Assembly: GCF_913055755.1 (NCBI RefSeq)
Contig: NZ_CAJXKH010000011.1
Location: forward strand, 1 to 52,732
Direction of reading: 5' to 3'
Source of the DNA: an uncultured Microbulbifer sp.
Lineage (GTDB): Bacteria; Pseudomonadota; Gammaproteobacteria; Pseudomonadales; Cellvibrionaceae
DNA length: 52,732 nt
Every line of letters starts with the position of its first letter. The first letter of the stretch is position 1. The notes below the pieces were generated by a model. It had not been told where the DNA came from. It saw only the letters and a program-made list of their open reading frames with translations, and searched no databases. Shown here piece after piece: positions 35,138 to 45,614 of the stretch. The translations under genes were made by a program, and so were the position numbers.

Positions 35138-35461
35138 GAAGCTCATATAGATCTCAACCTAATAAAAAGTGGCACTGATACAACCATAAACACTGTAAAT
35201 TGGGAATAATGTTCCTTGAAGTGCGGCAATTGAAGATTATTCTTATCAGTATTGGCGCTGACTTCTTCCGTAGAAACACATGCTGTGAAGAATGCTGTGG
35301 CTCCAACGGCGAGACCTGGGCAGTTTGGTGCTGCACATCAAGTCTCTGCAAGCTGTGCCCGACCGGGTTGATCCGCAAGGGCACATTCGCCGGAACTGGA
35401 TGCCGCCCGCACGGGTCTTGCTCCGACACATTTACTGCAACCACCAGGGGTCATTGGGTTT
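35138..35461. other. 324-bp spacer with a cysteine-rich open frame
   Basis: Noticeably more AT-rich than its surroundings in the first 130 nt. An open frame from TTG 35200 (ATG 35209) encodes a short stretch with ten cysteines in about 50 residues, beginning CCEECC, before running out of frame through the next gene. No ribosome site is evident. I see no terminator or tRNA. Could be unannotated small gene, remnant or chance. Confidence 0.4.
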
Positions 35462-35887
35462 ATGAAAAAACTACTGTTACCACTGATTATCTTACTGCTC
35501 ATCATCGGCTACTTCATGTCGCAGAAATCCGACAAGGCGGTCGATGATCAATACGACCAGATGGAGCAGCCCAAGAGCGAAAGCATGGACGATTCCATGC
35601 CGGATACCACTACACCGCCGGACATGGATTCGGATCCGACCATGCCACAGGAGAGCGACGACGTAGCGCCGGAAACGCCGGATACCGGTGAGCCACAAAC
35701 GTCCGACAGCCTGTTGGATGAGACCAAGGAAGCGGCTTCTGAGGCCGGTGACGTCATCGAAGATGCGGCGAAAAAAGCCGGGGATGCCATCGAGGACGCC
35801 GGTGAGGCCACTAAAGATGCCGCCGAAGACGCGATGGACAAACTCAAGGGTGAAGATTCCACAACCGAGGACGAGCCGCAGCAGTAA
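35462..35887 (+). CDS. Membrane-anchored acidic protein with LEA-like 11-residue repeats
   Basis: A 141-residue protein with one N-terminal membrane anchor, MKKLLLPLIILLLIIGYF, then a disordered acidic Pro/Asp/Ser-rich region (about residues 25-85). Three imperfect 11-residue amphipathic repeats of the type D-x-I/A-E-D-A follow (near 97-133), similar in look to YtxH/late-embryogenesis-like proteins. No catalytic domain. It is probably periplasmic or cytoplasmic-facing; topology cannot be read reliably. Ended by a good terminator. The ribosome site is weak. Confidence 0.75.
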   Translation: MKKLLLPLIILLLIIGYFMSQKSDKAVDDQYDQMEQPKSESMDDSMPDTTTPPDMDSDPTMPQESDDVAPETPDTGEPQTSDSLLDETKEAASEAGDVIEDAAKKAGDAIEDAGEATKDAAEDAMDKLKGEDSTTEDEPQQ

Positions 35888-35922
35888 CTGCGTCTCACTG
35901 GAAGCGCACATTTGCGCAAGCC

Positions 35923-35952
35923 AAAAGGCCGCGACTGGTTCGCGGCCTTTTT
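35923..35952 (+). terminator. Rho-independent terminator
   Basis: AAAAGGCCGCG, a 7-nt loop, CGCGGCC, then five T. Confidence 0.9.
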
Positions 35953-35996
35953 GTTTTCTAAGCTTAATGTGTAGTAGTTGTACTGGTTACGCGGCC

Positions 35997-36365
35997 ATGA
36001 TCGAGCACTGCTGGCATCACAATCACGATATCCTCGAGATCCGGCCGGTTGCGCATGTGAACCCCGCCGAGTTTCGCGCGCTTGCCGCGCAGGTGGACCC
36101 GGTGATTAGCCAGCAGGGTGGTCTCCAGGGGTTGCTGATCGACGCCCGCCATTTCACCGGTTGGCAGAGTTTCGCCGATCTGGTTTCCCACTGCGTGTTT
36201 ATTCGCAATCAGCATCGCCAGCTGCACAAGATTGCAATCCTCTCTGACAACACCCTGTTGCGTTTTATGCCGCAATTGCTCAACCATTTCGTTGCGGCGG
36301 AAGTGCGCCCGTTTCGCGGTAGCGAATTGCAGCCGGCACTGGATTGGTTGAGTCAGGCCGGGTAA
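35997..36365 (+). CDS. SpoIIAA-like (STAS-superfamily) protein
   Basis: A 122-residue cytoplasmic protein of the SpoIIAA-like family. Pattern: [26 protein letters not shown], then [26 protein letters not shown], then [13 protein letters not shown] and the tail [15 protein letters not shown], all typical of these small STAS-fold proteins. No kinase or phosphatase partner is adjacent, and the family has no settled function outside membrane- or lipid-binding suggestions. The start ATG has no strong ribosome site. The next gene rsmJ begins 29 nt after its stop. Confidence 0.85.
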   Translation: MIEHCWHHNHDILEIRPVAHVNPAEFRALAAQVDPVISQQGGLQGLLIDARHFTGWQSFADLVSHCVFIRNQHRQLHKIAILSDNTLLRFMPQLLNHFVAAEVRPFRGSELQPALDWLSQAG

Positions 36366-36394
36366 ATTCAGCGCTTTTCAGCGGAAATTTCCCC

Positions 36395-37192
36395 ATGCAG
36401 TTGGCCGTCACCGCCGCGCAAGCCGAATTCAATCCGAGCGCTGAGGCGCTTGCCGCCAGCCTGGCGCTGCCATTTCTGGGTAGTGCTTCACCAAAAGACA
36501 TCGAGGAATTCCCGTTTGTGCTGGAGTTCGGTCCCGCATTGCAGCTCTGCGCTACCGGTCGCAAGGCGCCGGGTCCGGTACTGGTGGATTTTGTCAGCGG
36601 CGCTGCTGCCCACCGACGCAAGTTCGGCGGCGGCAAGGGGCAGCAGGTCGCCAAGGCGGTGGGTATTCGCGGTGGCTTCTACCCGCAGGTTATAGATGCC
36701 ACCGCCGGGCTGGGGCGGGACGCGTTTGTGCTGGCCTCACTCGGTTGCAGTGTGCGCATGCTGGAGCGCAACCCTGTGGTCTATGCATTACTGGAGGATG
36801 GCTTGCGGCGGCTGCAGGAAGCTGCGCTGGAGGACCGGGAGCTGGCACCGATTGCCAAGCGCCTGGTGCTGGAAGAGCGGGTGGGCAGTGCCGCGGGCTG
36901 GCTGGCGGCGCAGCCGGAAGAATCGCTGCCGGTGGTTTTTCTGGATCCGATGTTCCCCAGTCGCGACAAAAGCGCCAAGGTGAAAAAAGAAATGGTGGCG
37001 TTCCACCAGCTGGTGGGGGCGGACGAGGACGCGAACCAGCTGTTGGCGCCGGCGCGCGCCGCCTGTTATTACCGCACCGTGGTCAAGCGACCGCGGCTGG
37101 CGCCCTATCTGGCGGATACCAAACCCAGCCTGTCCCTGGAGGGCAAGTCCGGGCGTTTCGATATCTATACCCGGCACGGGGTGCCGGGCTGA
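36395..37192 (+). CDS. rsmJ: 16S rRNA (guanine1516-N2)-methyltransferase RsmJ
   Basis: A 265-residue SAM methyltransferase that methylates G1516 of 16S rRNA. RsmJ signatures are [19 protein letters not shown] near residues 66-84, [19 protein letters not shown] (SAM site) near 100-118, and [21 protein letters not shown] near 184-204 with the DPMFP catalytic motif. Length matches the family. Convergent with sdaA, only 12 nt between stops. Confidence 0.95.
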   Translation: MQLAVTAAQAEFNPSAEALAASLALPFLGSASPKDIEEFPFVLEFGPALQLCATGRKAPGPVLVDFVSGAAAHRRKFGGGKGQQVAKAVGIRGGFYPQVIDATAGLGRDAFVLASLGCSVRMLERNPVVYALLEDGLRRLQEAALEDRELAPIAKRLVLEERVGSAAGWLAAQPEESLPVVFLDPMFPSRDKSAKVKKEMVAFHQLVGADEDANQLLAPARAACYYRTVVKRPRLAPYLADTKPSLSLEGKSGRFDIYTRHGVPG

Positions 37193-37204
37193 AGGTGTGC
37201 GAGA

Positions 37205-38590
37205 TCAGCAGTTCACCGCGTTTACGGCAAGGCCGCCGAGGGACGTTTCCTTGTACTTGCTCTGCATATCGATACCGGTCTGGCGCATGGTTTCGATCAC
37301 GCTGTCCAGGGGCACGATATGCGCGCCGGTTCCACGCAGGGCCAGGCGCGCGGCATTGATCGCCTTCACTGCGCCCATGGTATTGCGCTCGATGCAGGGC
37401 ACCTGCACCAGTCCCCCGATGGGGTCGCAGGTGAGCCCCAGGTTGTGCTCCATGCCGATCTCCGCGGCGTTTTCGATCTGCTGGTTGCTGCCGCCCTGGA
37501 CCGCGGCGAGCCCCGCGGATGCCATGGAGCACGCGACGCCGATCTCACCCTGGCAGCCCACTTCGGCGGCGGAAATGGACGCGTTTTTCTTGAACAGCAT
37601 GCCGATGGCACCGGCGGTCAGCAGGAATTCCACTACCTGGTCCTTGAGGTCGCCGTGGATTGCCGGGTCGTGCACAAAGCGCACATAGTAGGCAACGGTG
37701 GCGGGGATCACCCCGGCAGCGCCGTTGGTTGGGGCGGTGACGATACGACCGCGCGCGGCGTTTTCCTCGTTTACCGCAAGGGCGAACAGGCTCACCCAGT
37801 CGAGGATCGCCAGGCCCTGACGGCGCTCTTCTTCGGTCTGCTTGCTGAGTTCCCGGTAGTGTTCTTCTGCGCGTCGGCGCACCCCGAGGCCTCCGGGTAG
37901 CACGCCGCGCTGATGGCAGCCGCGCTCGATGGAGGCTTCCATTACCTCCCAGATCTGCCACAGGCCAGCCTTGATTTCCTGTTCGCTGCGGAACGCCTTT
38001 TCGTTTTCCATCGCGAGCTCGGCGATGGTCCAGCCGCGCTGTTCGCAGATTTCCATCAGTTCCTGGGCGGAGCTGAAGTCGTAGGGCAGAACCGTGGCAA
38101 TTTCTTCCTTGTGCTTGAAGTCCTCTTCCGACAGTACGAAGCCGCCGCCAATGGAGAAATAGCTGCGTTCAAACAACAGGTTGTCTCCGGCGAATGCGCG
38201 GCAGGTCATGCCGTTGGAGTGCTGTGGCAGAAATTCTTCCTTGTGAAACAGCAGGTCGCGCTCCTGCTCGAACTGCACCGAGTGGGAGCCACCCAGCGCC
38301 AGGCACTGCTGCGCGGCGATATCAGCCAGCTTGTCCTCGATGGTGTTGACATCAATGGTGTCCGGGGCTTCGCCCAGCAATCCCATCAGTACCGCCATAT
38401 CGGTGCCGTGGCCGACCCCGGTGAGCGCGAGGGAGCCGTACAGGTGCACCTCCACGCGATCGGTTTGCGGTAATTCTCCACGGGCGGTCAGATCGGATAT
38501 GAACTGTTTTGCCGCAACCATGGGGCCGACGGTGTGGGAGCTGGATGGGCCGACGCCGATCTTGAACAACTCAAAAATGCTGATGCTCAT
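37205..38590 (-). CDS. sdaA: L-serine ammonia-lyase (single-chain, iron-sulfur)
   Basis: A 461-residue L-serine dehydratase converting serine to pyruvate and ammonia in the cytoplasm. The N-terminal beta domain opens [24 protein letters not shown], the alpha domain later. Cysteines expected to hold the 4Fe-4S cluster are visible in [15 protein letters not shown] (near residue 346), and in [16 protein letters not shown] (near 388-403). Oxygen-sensitive by family. Monocistronic, with a 280-nt upstream region that must hold its promoter. Confidence 0.95.
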   Translation of the reverse strand: MSISIFELFKIGVGPSSSHTVGPMVAAKQFISDLTARGELPQTDRVEVHLYGSLALTGVGHGTDMAVLMGLLGEAPDTIDVNTIEDKLADIAAQQCLALGGSHSVQFEQERDLLFHKEEFLPQHSNGMTCRAFAGDNLLFERSYFSIGGGFVLSEEDFKHKEEIATVLPYDFSSAQELMEICEQRGWTIAELAMENEKAFRSEQEIKAGLWQIWEVMEASIERGCHQRGVLPGGLGVRRRAEEHYRELSKQTEEERRQGLAILDWVSLFALAVNEENAARGRIVTAPTNGAAGVIPATVAYYVRFVHDPAIHGDLKDQVVEFLLTAGAIGMLFKKNASISAAEVGCQGEIGVACSMASAGLAAVQGGSNQQIENAAEIGMEHNLGLTCDPIGGLVQVPCIERNTMGAVKAINAARLALRGTGAHIVPLDSVIETMRQTGIDMQSKYKETSLGGLAVNAVNC

Positions 38591-38871
38591 AGCAGGCTTG
38601 TGAAATCTCTCGTCATTGGCAGTTGGACCCGTTGCCCCAGGGGCGACGCGACTGCCGTAAGTGTAGTTTTATAGTATGTAACCGCTGGCCGTGTGCGGGT
38701 CGGGAGGCCGTTGGCGGGCAGCGGCCGACAACTTCGCCGATGCCGCCAGCCGGTGCAAGAAGGGGGCGGGAAATCGAGATTTTATTTGGTTGGACTCATG
38801 CCCCGTGCAACAAACAACTACACAGGGCGCGGCAGACAGAGGGAATGTTGCGAATAATCGGGCAACTTTGG

Positions 38872-39849
38872 TCAGGGTGCCGTGGCTACCAGTGTCGCCC
38901 TCAGCGGTGCGGGGTGCCCCTCGAGAGTTTTGCGGTGATCTGCCGGGTCGAGGAAATCCACCAGTGACTCGAAGCGCATCCAGTCGGTACTGCGCTGTTC
39001 CTCGAGGCTGGTGCGATCCAGGTCCACGGTGCGGGGCTCGACGAATCCCACCTTGCGCAGCCAGCTCTCCAGTGTGGCGGTGGTGGGGAAGAACCACACA
39101 TTGCGCATTTTGGCGTAGCGGCCCTCGGGCACCAGACACTCCCCCGGATCGCCGTCGATCACCAGGGTCTCCAGCACCAGCTGGCCGCCGGGGCGCAGGG
39201 TTTCCCGCAGTTCCCGCAGGTGATCCAGTGGCGAGCGGCGGTGATACAGCACACCCATGGAAAAGGTGGTGTCGAACGCCTGCAGTTGCGGCGGTAGCGC
39301 CTCGATACCCAGCGGCAGTACATCCACCGGCCGGTGCATACCGAGATATTTTTTTGATGCGTAAAACTGGGCGACAAATTTCGCCGAAGGATCTATGCCA
39401 ACCACGCGGCGTGCACCGGCTCCGTACTGGCGCCAGCAGTGGTAACCGCTGCCGCAGCCGACGTCGAGCACCAGCCGGTTTTGCAGCGGCGCCAGGTGTG
39501 GCGACACGCGATCCCACTTCCAGTCCGAGCGCCACTCGGTGTCGATGAAAACATCGAACAGGTTCCAGGGGCCCTTGCGCCAGGGGTGCAGTTTGCGCAG
39601 CTGGGCTTCCAGTTGCTGGCGCTGCGCCGGGGTGGCGTCGTCGGTATTTCCGGCGCGCACTTCGCTGTCAAAGGTGACGGAAGAGGGGGTGAGGTCCGGC
39701 AGTCCCGCCAGCACCGCTTCCCATTCCGGAAGTTCCCCCCAGCGCTGGGGATCCAGTCCCTGGGCTATCTGCTGCGGCAGGCTGGTGAGCCAGGGCCGCA
39801 GCTCGGGAATGTGATGCAGGCCCGCATAGAGCTGGGTGTAGTCGATCAT
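38872..39849 (-). CDS. cmoB: tRNA U34 carboxymethyltransferase CmoB
   Basis: A 325-residue enzyme (E. coli 323) that transfers the carboxymethyl group of carboxy-SAM to 5-hydroxyuridine at tRNA position 34, giving cmo5U. Signatures: GPWNLFDVFIDTEWRSDWKWDRVSPHLAPL near residues 92-121, LVLDVGCGSGYHCWR SAM motif near 123-137, and MGVLYHRRSPLDHL near 200-213. Third gene in a PreP-cmoA-cmoB string; starts 18 nt after cmoA. Confidence 0.96.
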   Translation of the reverse strand: MIDYTQLYAGLHHIPELRPWLTSLPQQIAQGLDPQRWGELPEWEAVLAGLPDLTPSSVTFDSEVRAGNTDDATPAQRQQLEAQLRKLHPWRKGPWNLFDVFIDTEWRSDWKWDRVSPHLAPLQNRLVLDVGCGSGYHCWRQYGAGARRVVGIDPSAKFVAQFYASKKYLGMHRPVDVLPLGIEALPPQLQAFDTTFSMGVLYHRRSPLDHLRELRETLRPGGQLVLETLVIDGDPGECLVPEGRYAKMRNVWFFPTTATLESWLRKVGFVEPRTVDLDRTSLEEQRSTDWMRFESLVDFLDPADHRKTLEGHPAPLRATLVATAP

Positions 39850-39867
39850 GGGGTAAGGTTAACCGGT

Positions 39868-40608
39868 TCAGCTGTCGCGCTGTTTGATGGCGATCATGGA
39901 GGCAAAATTGAAGCACTGGAACCAGACGTCAACACTGCTGAACCCCACAGACTTGAGGCGCTCGCGGTGGTCGAACAGGGTCTCGGGGATCAGCACGTTT
40001 TCCAGCGCGCTGCGCTTTTGCGCGATCTCCAGCGCACTGTAACCGTTGGCGGCCTTGAAGGCGTGGTGCAGGTCGATCATCAGCTCCTGGTGGTCGCTGT
40101 CGGAAAACGCCACTTTCTCCGACAGGATCAGCACACCTCCGGGGCGCAGACCCGCGTAAATCTTCTGCAGGATATCCCGTCGTTCCGCGGTGGGGATGAA
40201 CTGCAGAGTGAAATTCAGCACCACCACGGAAGCATCTTTGATATCCACATTCTGCAGATTGTCGCAGACCAGTTGCACCGGCAGCTGACCGCTGTCGGCG
40301 GCAATCACCGTGCGGGCGCGATCGATCATGGCCTGGGAATTGTCCACCGCGATGATCTCGCAGTCGGCCGCGGGTATCCGGTGGCGCATCGCCAGGGTTG
40401 CCGCACCCAGGGAGCAACCGAGGTCGTAGCAGCGGCTGCCGGCCTGGGCGAAGCGCTCGGCGAGGGTGCCGATCATTGCCACGATGGTGCTGTACCCCGG
40501 CACCGAGCGCTGGATCATGTCCGGGAAAACTTCCACTACCGACTGGTCGAAAGTGAAGCCGGCGACGTCACCCAGCGGCCTGGCAAAAATATCGTCTTTC
40601 TTGCTCAC
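39868..40608 (-). CDS. cmoA: Carboxy-S-adenosyl-L-methionine synthase CmoA
   Basis: A 246-residue enzyme making carboxy-SAM from SAM and prephenate, the donor for CmoB. Signatures are [28 protein letters not shown] near residues 18-45, [18 protein letters not shown] near 59-76 and [11 protein letters not shown] near 130-140. Length equals the family. Sits 18 nt upstream of cmoB, forming the usual pair, and 25 nt downstream of the PreP-like protease gene. Confidence 0.96.
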   Translation of the reverse strand: MSKKDDIFARPLGDVAGFTFDQSVVEVFPDMIQRSVPGYSTIVAMIGTLAERFAQAGSRCYDLGCSLGAATLAMRHRIPAADCEIIAVDNSQAMIDRARTVIAADSGQLPVQLVCDNLQNVDIKDASVVVLNFTLQFIPTAERRDILQKIYAGLRPGGVLILSEKVAFSDSDHQELMIDLHHAFKAANGYSALEIAQKRSALENVLIPETLFDHRERLKSVGFSSVDVWFQCFNFASMIAIKQRDS

Positions 40609-40633
40609 GTTACTGTTCCCGCTTACCGCCCGC

Positions 40634-43546
40634 TCACAGTTTTTCTTCGTGCAGGTCCAGCGCGACGCCGGCCTCGCGGCCCTGACTGCCGGTGACCACC
40701 GCGGTGTTCGCCTTCTCCGGTTGCAGGTAGGTTTTGCCCACCCGTTGCAGATCCTGCAACGTGACTTCGGTCACCTTGCGGCGAAATGCCTGGCGCACCT
40801 CGTGGGTGCGGCCGTACAGCGCGGAGTGGAAGGCCTTTTTCGCCTCGCCGGCCGGTGAGCCAGGTTTGTCCATGCCGCCGACGACACCGAGGATCGCTTC
40901 CTCGACCTGGGATTCCTCGTGCCCGCTGCCCAGCAGCCAGTCGATGGAATCGTCGAAATCTTTCAGTGTTTCCGCCATGCGCGGGTCGCGATAGGAATAG
41001 AAGCGGAATGCGCCGATATTGCCATCGTGACTGGCACCACCGCCGTAGGCGCCACCCTGTTCGCGAATGGTGCGGTGCAGGTAGCCGTTGCGCAGGAAAC
41101 CGCCAAGCACTGCCAGTGGCGCGGCATCCGGGTGTGACATGGGCACGGTGGGGTAGGCCTTGGCGCAGAAGTTGACCTGGCTGTTGGCCACCCAGACTTC
41201 CTGTACCTTGCGGGGCTCGAACGGCGCTGTGGGACTGGCGGGAGCGAGGTTGCCGGTGTTCGCCAGCGGTTGCAGGGCCGCGGTGAAATCAGACAGCTTG
41301 TCGTCTTCGCCAATCAGCAGGAACTGGCGCTCACAGCTGACAATTTTCTGGTGAATCGCGGCAAATTTGCCGGCCAGGGTTTCCAGCCCCTCGTTGCTGT
41401 CGAGGGTGCGCACCAGTGCCTTGAGCTGGCGCAGGCCCTGCAGGCCTCCGGACTCGTGGCCATCGGCGGCGGCACGGTTGAAGCCGGCGCTGGCGGCAGC
41501 CATGGCGAGTGCGTGCCCGCTGCCGACCACCGACTGCTCGCGCCGCGCCAGGGTTTGTAGAAGCAGTTCCTTGATGCGGGGCAGTTCGTCGAAGCGTACC
41601 TGTTCCACGGTGGCCTGCATCAGTTCGGTCAGTGCCGCCTGGTTTGCCGCCAGGGCCTTGCCGGACAGGATAAAGTGGCCGGACTGGTTTTGCAGGTTGT
41701 CGAGTTCCGTGCGGTGGCTGGTAAACCCGTGGATGGAGCCGGCCACGGCCGCCTGCCATTGCTGCACCGCCAGGTAATCCTTGTCGCCCAGGCCCAGTTC
41801 ACACAGGGACTGGCAGTAATAGGGCAGCAGCTGGCGCTCTTCCTCGGTAAATTCCGGCAGGGTGGTAACCAGTTGCTGGTACACCAGGCCGTTGGTGCCG
41901 GCGCTGTAGCGGGTTGCCTTGCTGCTGGCCACGGCGACGGTTTCCCCCTCGACCTTCGGCAGTTCCGGCGGAATGTCCTCCACCCCGACCTTGGGTAGGA
42001 TGGACTCGTCGTCCTTGCGCTGCTGACGCTCCGCCAGCGCTTTTGCGGTCTGGATGATCTGCTGCCGTTCGCCGTCAGTCAGGGAGCCCTTGATCTCGGC
42101 GAGGCGGGTTTTTTCCGCCTGCTCGTCGCGGCTGGCCAGTTCGGTATCCGGTGACAGCACCAGGCGCACGCGGTGCTGGTTGTCCAGCAACAGTTTGCGC
42201 GCGGTGTTGGCAATGAATTTCGGGTCCTTGATCTGCTCCCGGAGCTTTTCCAGGGTGCTGTCGATATTCAGCAGGCCGATGGCATCGCCGCGGTGGGTAG
42301 CGCCGGTGAGTGCGGTGAGAATCAGTTGCAGGCCGTAGGGGAAACCGTCGCCGCCAATTTCCCGCTGCTGCAGTTCCAGCTGGTGTAGCGCTGCCGCGAC
42401 CTGCTCGTAGGGCACGCCGTTTTCCGCCACGTCCTCGAGCACCTTGAGTACCTGCTGCTCCAGCTCGTCGGCGCGCTCGCGCTCGCTGCCTTCGATACCG
42501 CACACGAACACCAGCTCACGCTGCGAGTCGTCGAGGCCGCAGAGCGGGGAGGGCGAGTGGCCGAGGTCGGTGGTTTCCAGCAGCTTCATCAGCGGCGAGG
42601 CGCTGTTGTCCAGCAGTACCCCGGACAGCAGGTGCGCGGTGAGCGCCTCTTCCAGGTCGGTGACATCGCCCAGAAGCCAGCCGAGAACGATATGGGTTTT
42701 CTCTGCCTGCTCCTCTTCCGCGGGCAGCGGGTACTTTTCCTCTACCCGCACCGGTGACAGGTAGCGCTTTTCGCGGCCTACAGCGATGGTTTTCTGCAGC
42801 TCGTCAAATTTATGCAGGGCTTTCTCTTCAAACACTGCCTGGTGTTCGGCGGCATCGATATTGCCGAACGTCATGAAAATTGCATTGCTGGGGTGGTAGT
42901 GGCTGCGGTAGAAGCTGACCAGCTGCTCGTAGGTGAGTTCGGGGATATCCGACGGCTCGCCACCGGAGTTGAAGTGGTAAGTGGTGGTGGGGAACAGGTA
43001 TTTGCTCAGGGATTGCCACAGGCGCGAGGTCACCGAACTCATGGCACCCTTCATCTCATTGAAGACCACGCCCTTGAATACCAGCTCGCTCTCCGGGTTT
43101 TCCGGTTCCGCGAACTCCAGCCGGTGGCCTTCCTGAGCAAAGTCCAGTGGGTCCAGGCGGGCAAAGAATACCGCGTCCAGATAGACGTCGAGCAGGTTGT
43201 CGAAATCCTTGCGGTTCTGGCTGGCGAACGGGTAGGCGGTCCAGTCGGAACTGGTGAAGGCATTCATAAATGTGTTCAGGGAACGCCGGATCATCATGAA
43301 GAAAGGATCGCGCACCGGGTATTTGTCACTGCCGCAGAGCGCGGTATGCTCGAGTATATGGGCGACGCCGGTGGAGTCCTGGGGCACTGTGCGCAGGGCA
43401 ACCAGGAACACGTTTTCGGGGTTGTCGGCGGCAATGTGCAGGTGCTGGGCGCCGGTATGGCGATGGCGGTATTCTTCTACCCGCACGCCGAGGGATTCGA
43501 TCTCGGCACTGGTGATGGGCTCGAAGGCGGGGTGTACGTTGCTCAA
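40634..43546 (-). CDS. PreP-like M16C zinc metalloprotease (presequence protease family)
   Basis: A 970-residue insulinase-superfamily protease. The inverted zinc site HILEH (His-X2-Glu-His) is near residues 62-66, with downstream ligand Glu expected near 150. The extended M16C length of about 970 residues fits PreP rather than pitrilysin dimers. TTG at 43546 (protein start [11 protein letters not shown]) matches family starts and has GGAG six nt upstream; the frame is open to 43702 without similarity. No signal peptide, so it is probably cytoplasmic, degrading small unfolded peptides. First gene of the string followed by cmoA and cmoB. Confidence 0.92.
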   Translation of the reverse strand: MSNVHPAFEPITSAEIESLGVRVEEYRHRHTGAQHLHIAADNPENVFLVALRTVPQDSTGVAHILEHTALCGSDKYPVRDPFFMMIRRSLNTFMNAFTSSDWTAYPFASQNRKDFDNLLDVYLDAVFFARLDPLDFAQEGHRLEFAEPENPESELVFKGVVFNEMKGAMSSVTSRLWQSLSKYLFPTTTYHFNSGGEPSDIPELTYEQLVSFYRSHYHPSNAIFMTFGNIDAAEHQAVFEEKALHKFDELQKTIAVGREKRYLSPVRVEEKYPLPAEEEQAEKTHIVLGWLLGDVTDLEEALTAHLLSGVLLDNSASPLMKLLETTDLGHSPSPLCGLDDSQRELVFVCGIEGSERERADELEQQVLKVLEDVAENGVPYEQVAAALHQLELQQREIGGDGFPYGLQLILTALTGATHRGDAIGLLNIDSTLEKLREQIKDPKFIANTARKLLLDNQHRVRLVLSPDTELASRDEQAEKTRLAEIKGSLTDGERQQIIQTAKALAERQQRKDDESILPKVGVEDIPPELPKVEGETVAVASSKATRYSAGTNGLVYQQLVTTLPEFTEEERQLLPYYCQSLCELGLGDKDYLAVQQWQAAVAGSIHGFTSHRTELDNLQNQSGHFILSGKALAANQAALTELMQATVEQVRFDELPRIKELLLQTLARREQSVVGSGHALAMAAASAGFNRAAADGHESGGLQGLRQLKALVRTLDSNEGLETLAGKFAAIHQKIVSCERQFLLIGEDDKLSDFTAALQPLANTGNLAPASPTAPFEPRKVQEVWVANSQVNFCAKAYPTVPMSHPDAAPLAVLGGFLRNGYLHRTIREQGGAYGGGASHDGNIGAFRFYSYRDPRMAETLKDFDDSIDWLLGSGHEESQVEEAILGVVGGMDKPGSPAGEAKKAFHSALYGRTHEVRQAFRRKVTEVTLQDLQRVGKTYLQPEKANTAVVTGSQGREAGVALDLHEEKL

Positions 43547-43802
43547 AGGACAGCTCCAGTAATTCGGTTGCGCACTCAATTGCGGGCCCGGAGCCAGTCT
43601 GTGGTCCGGGCAAATCGGCGGCCATTTTAGCGCTCCGGGGCAGCGAAAAGACAGGGTTGACAGGAGAGTGTTGACACTGGCGCCACTGGTGCGAAACTGC
43701 ACCGCGCTCGGACTCGGTTAATCTTATGTCAGCGCCCGATTCATGGACTTTCCGCAGCTGTCGGAATCACCGCACTAAATGTAGACGAACAGGGGGATCC
43801 CG

Positions 43803-44516
43803 TTGAACTGGATGGATATTGCCAGCCTGGCAGGCTTCTGCCTGACCTGGGCGGGCTACACGATCTTTGCCCGCCGAAAGGCCAAAACCGCCTGGTGCCT
43901 CGCTTCCTCGATGCAGTGGTACCGGGTGGAGTGGATGCTGCGGATGCTGGAGCGGGATATGCGCATGCCGGATGCGGCTATCCTCAGCAATCTCGAACGG
44001 GTGATCGGTTTTTTTGCGTCCACCAGCATACTGATCCTTGCGGGTCTGGTAACCGCGCTGTCTTCCAATACCGCGGCAGTGGCGGTACTCAGCAGCCTGC
44101 CGTTCGCCCAGACCACCACCATTGCCCAGTTCGAGCTCAAGGTAATGGTGCTGATCCTGATCTATATTTTTGCCTTCTTCAATTTCACCTGGTCCCTGCG
44201 TCAGTATTCATTTGCCAATGTGCTGCTGGGGGCGGCGCCGGCGGTGGATGAGGAAGATGTGAGCCGGGAAGAACGCCGGCGCTACGCCATCAGTGCCGCC
44301 AAGGTCATCGACCAGGCAGGGCACAGCTACAACTACGGCCTGCGCTCCTTCTACTTTTCCATGGCGGTGATGGGCTGGTTCCTGCACCCGCTGCTGTTTA
44401 CCCTCGGCTACCTGCTGGTAATCTGGGTACTGTATATGCGCGAATTCCGCTCCCGTACCCTGCAGGTGATTCTCGCCGCAGAAGGGCGCTCGCTGGATCA
44501 GGTGCGGGACAAGTAA
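43803..44516 (+). CDS. DUF599 membrane protein
   Basis: A 237-residue inner-membrane protein with four or so helices (about residues 5-22, 68-90, 110-135, 185-215). The motif LTWAGYTIFARRKA near the start and YNYGLRSFYFSMAVMGWFLHP near 179-199 are DUF599 features. Function unknown. Start is TTG 43803 or ATG 43812; GGGGG precedes. Its stop adjoins the next start (TAA then GTG) and the three plus-strand genes to cmoM are tightly packed. Confidence 0.88.
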   Translation: MNWMDIASLAGFCLTWAGYTIFARRKAKTAWCLASSMQWYRVEWMLRMLERDMRMPDAAILSNLERVIGFFASTSILILAGLVTALSSNTAAVAVLSSLPFAQTTTIAQFELKVMVLILIYIFAFFNFTWSLRQYSFANVLLGAAPAVDEEDVSREERRRYAISAAKVIDQAGHSYNYGLRSFYFSMAVMGWFLHPLLFTLGYLLVIWVLYMREFRSRTLQVILAAEGRSLDQVRDK

Positions 44517-44816
44517 GTGGATGTTTGCGGGATTCTGATGGAATTCGACAGGCTCGCCCGGGACAAGGGGTGGCAGCAATTGCACACGCCCAAAAACCTG
44601 GCCATGGCACTGGGCGTGGAGGTGGCGGAACTGCACCGGCACCTGCAATGGCGCAGTGATGCCGAAATCGCGCAACTGATGGTGTCGGATGCCGGCGCGG
44701 AAGTGGCGGCGGAGCTGGCGGATATCCAGATGTACCTGATCAAACTGTCCGCATCCCTTGGTGTGGATCTGGATCGGGCGGTGGCCGACAAGATCGTGGA
44801 AAACCGCCGGCGATGA
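44517..44816 (+). CDS. MazG-like nucleotide pyrophosphohydrolase
   Basis: A 99-residue protein of the all-alpha NTP pyrophosphatase superfamily, which hydrolyses (d)NTPs such as dCTP to monophosphates as house-cleaning enzymes. The metal-binding pattern is EVAELHRHLQW near residues 34-44 and EVAAELADIQMYLIKL near 62-77 (Glu-X3-Glu...Glu-X2-Asp). Short single-domain length fits the MazG-like/DCTPP1 subgroup. GTG start directly after the previous stop. Its last bases overlap cmoM. Confidence 0.88.
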   Translation: MDVCGILMEFDRLARDKGWQQLHTPKNLAMALGVEVAELHRHLQWRSDAEIAQLMVSDAGAEVAAELADIQMYLIKLSASLGVDLDRAVADKIVENRRR

Positions 44817-45592
44817 ACGACCGCAATTTCGACGACCTGGCGCACCGCTTCCGCAAGCGTATTTACGGCGGTCTGAAAGGGGATATACGCCTGGCGGTGC
44901 TGAATCGCGATCTGGCGCCGGTACTCGCGGCTTCGGCCGCTGAGTACCTCAAGATCGTGGATGCCGGTGGTGGCCAGGGGCAGTTTGCGCTGGACCTCGC
45001 AGGCGCCGGACATCGCGTGTGGATTGCCGATATCTCTGCCGACATGCTCGGCCTTGCCGAAGAGCAGGTGGCAGAACGCGATCTGGAGGACCGGGTAGCG
45101 CTTCTGCAGCTGCCGCTGCAATCCCTTGCCGAGGACCAGCGGGTGCCGGTTGCCGATCTGACCCTGTGTCACGCGGTACTGGAGTGGCTGGTGCAACCCG
45201 CAGCGGCGATATTGGCGCTGGCGGCCTGTACCCGTCCCGGTGGTTATATCTCCCTGACTTTCTACAATCGCCGCGCGCTGGAATTTCGACTGTTGCAGCG
45301 GGGCTGTCTGCGCCAGTTGGATCGCAATCGCACAAGCGGGGACTGGAGCGGCCACCCCGGCAGCCTGACACCGCAGAATCCACTGTTACCTGAAGAGGTA
45401 CTAAACTGGGTGGCGCAGGCCGGGTTGTCGGTCGTGGCACACAGCGGAATCCGCTGCTTTCACGACTTCATGACACCGGAAATGCGCGACAAGCTGCCGC
45501 CCGCGGCCATTGTGGAAAAAGAACTCGAATACTCCAGGGTCGACCCTTACCGCCAGCTGGCCCGCTACGTGCACCTGTTGCTGCGCAAGTGA
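44813..45592 (+). CDS. cmoM: tRNA 5-carboxymethoxyuridine methyltransferase CmoM
   Basis: A 259-residue SAM methyltransferase that converts cmo5U to its methyl ester (mcmo5U) in tRNA anticodons. The start MNDRNFDDLAHRFRKRIYGGLKGDIRLAVL and VDAGGGQGQFALDLA (SAM motif near residues 50-63) closely follow E. coli CmoM, as does FHDF near residue 216 and the RYVHLLLRK tail. Overlaps the MazG-like gene by four bases (ATGA). It lies divergently across from PreP-cmoA-cmoB, so the whole pathway is assembled here. Confidence 0.93.
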   Translation: MNDRNFDDLAHRFRKRIYGGLKGDIRLAVLNRDLAPVLAASAAEYLKIVDAGGGQGQFALDLAGAGHRVWIADISADMLGLAEEQVAERDLEDRVALLQLPLQSLAEDQRVPVADLTLCHAVLEWLVQPAAAILALAACTRPGGYISLTFYNRRALEFRLLQRGCLRQLDRNRTSGDWSGHPGSLTPQNPLLPEEVLNWVAQAGLSVVAHSGIRCFHDFMTPEMRDKLPPAAIVEKELEYSRVDPYRQLARYVHLLLRK

Positions 45593-45614
45593 TTGCCCGG
45601 GTCGGGGCGCAGGT

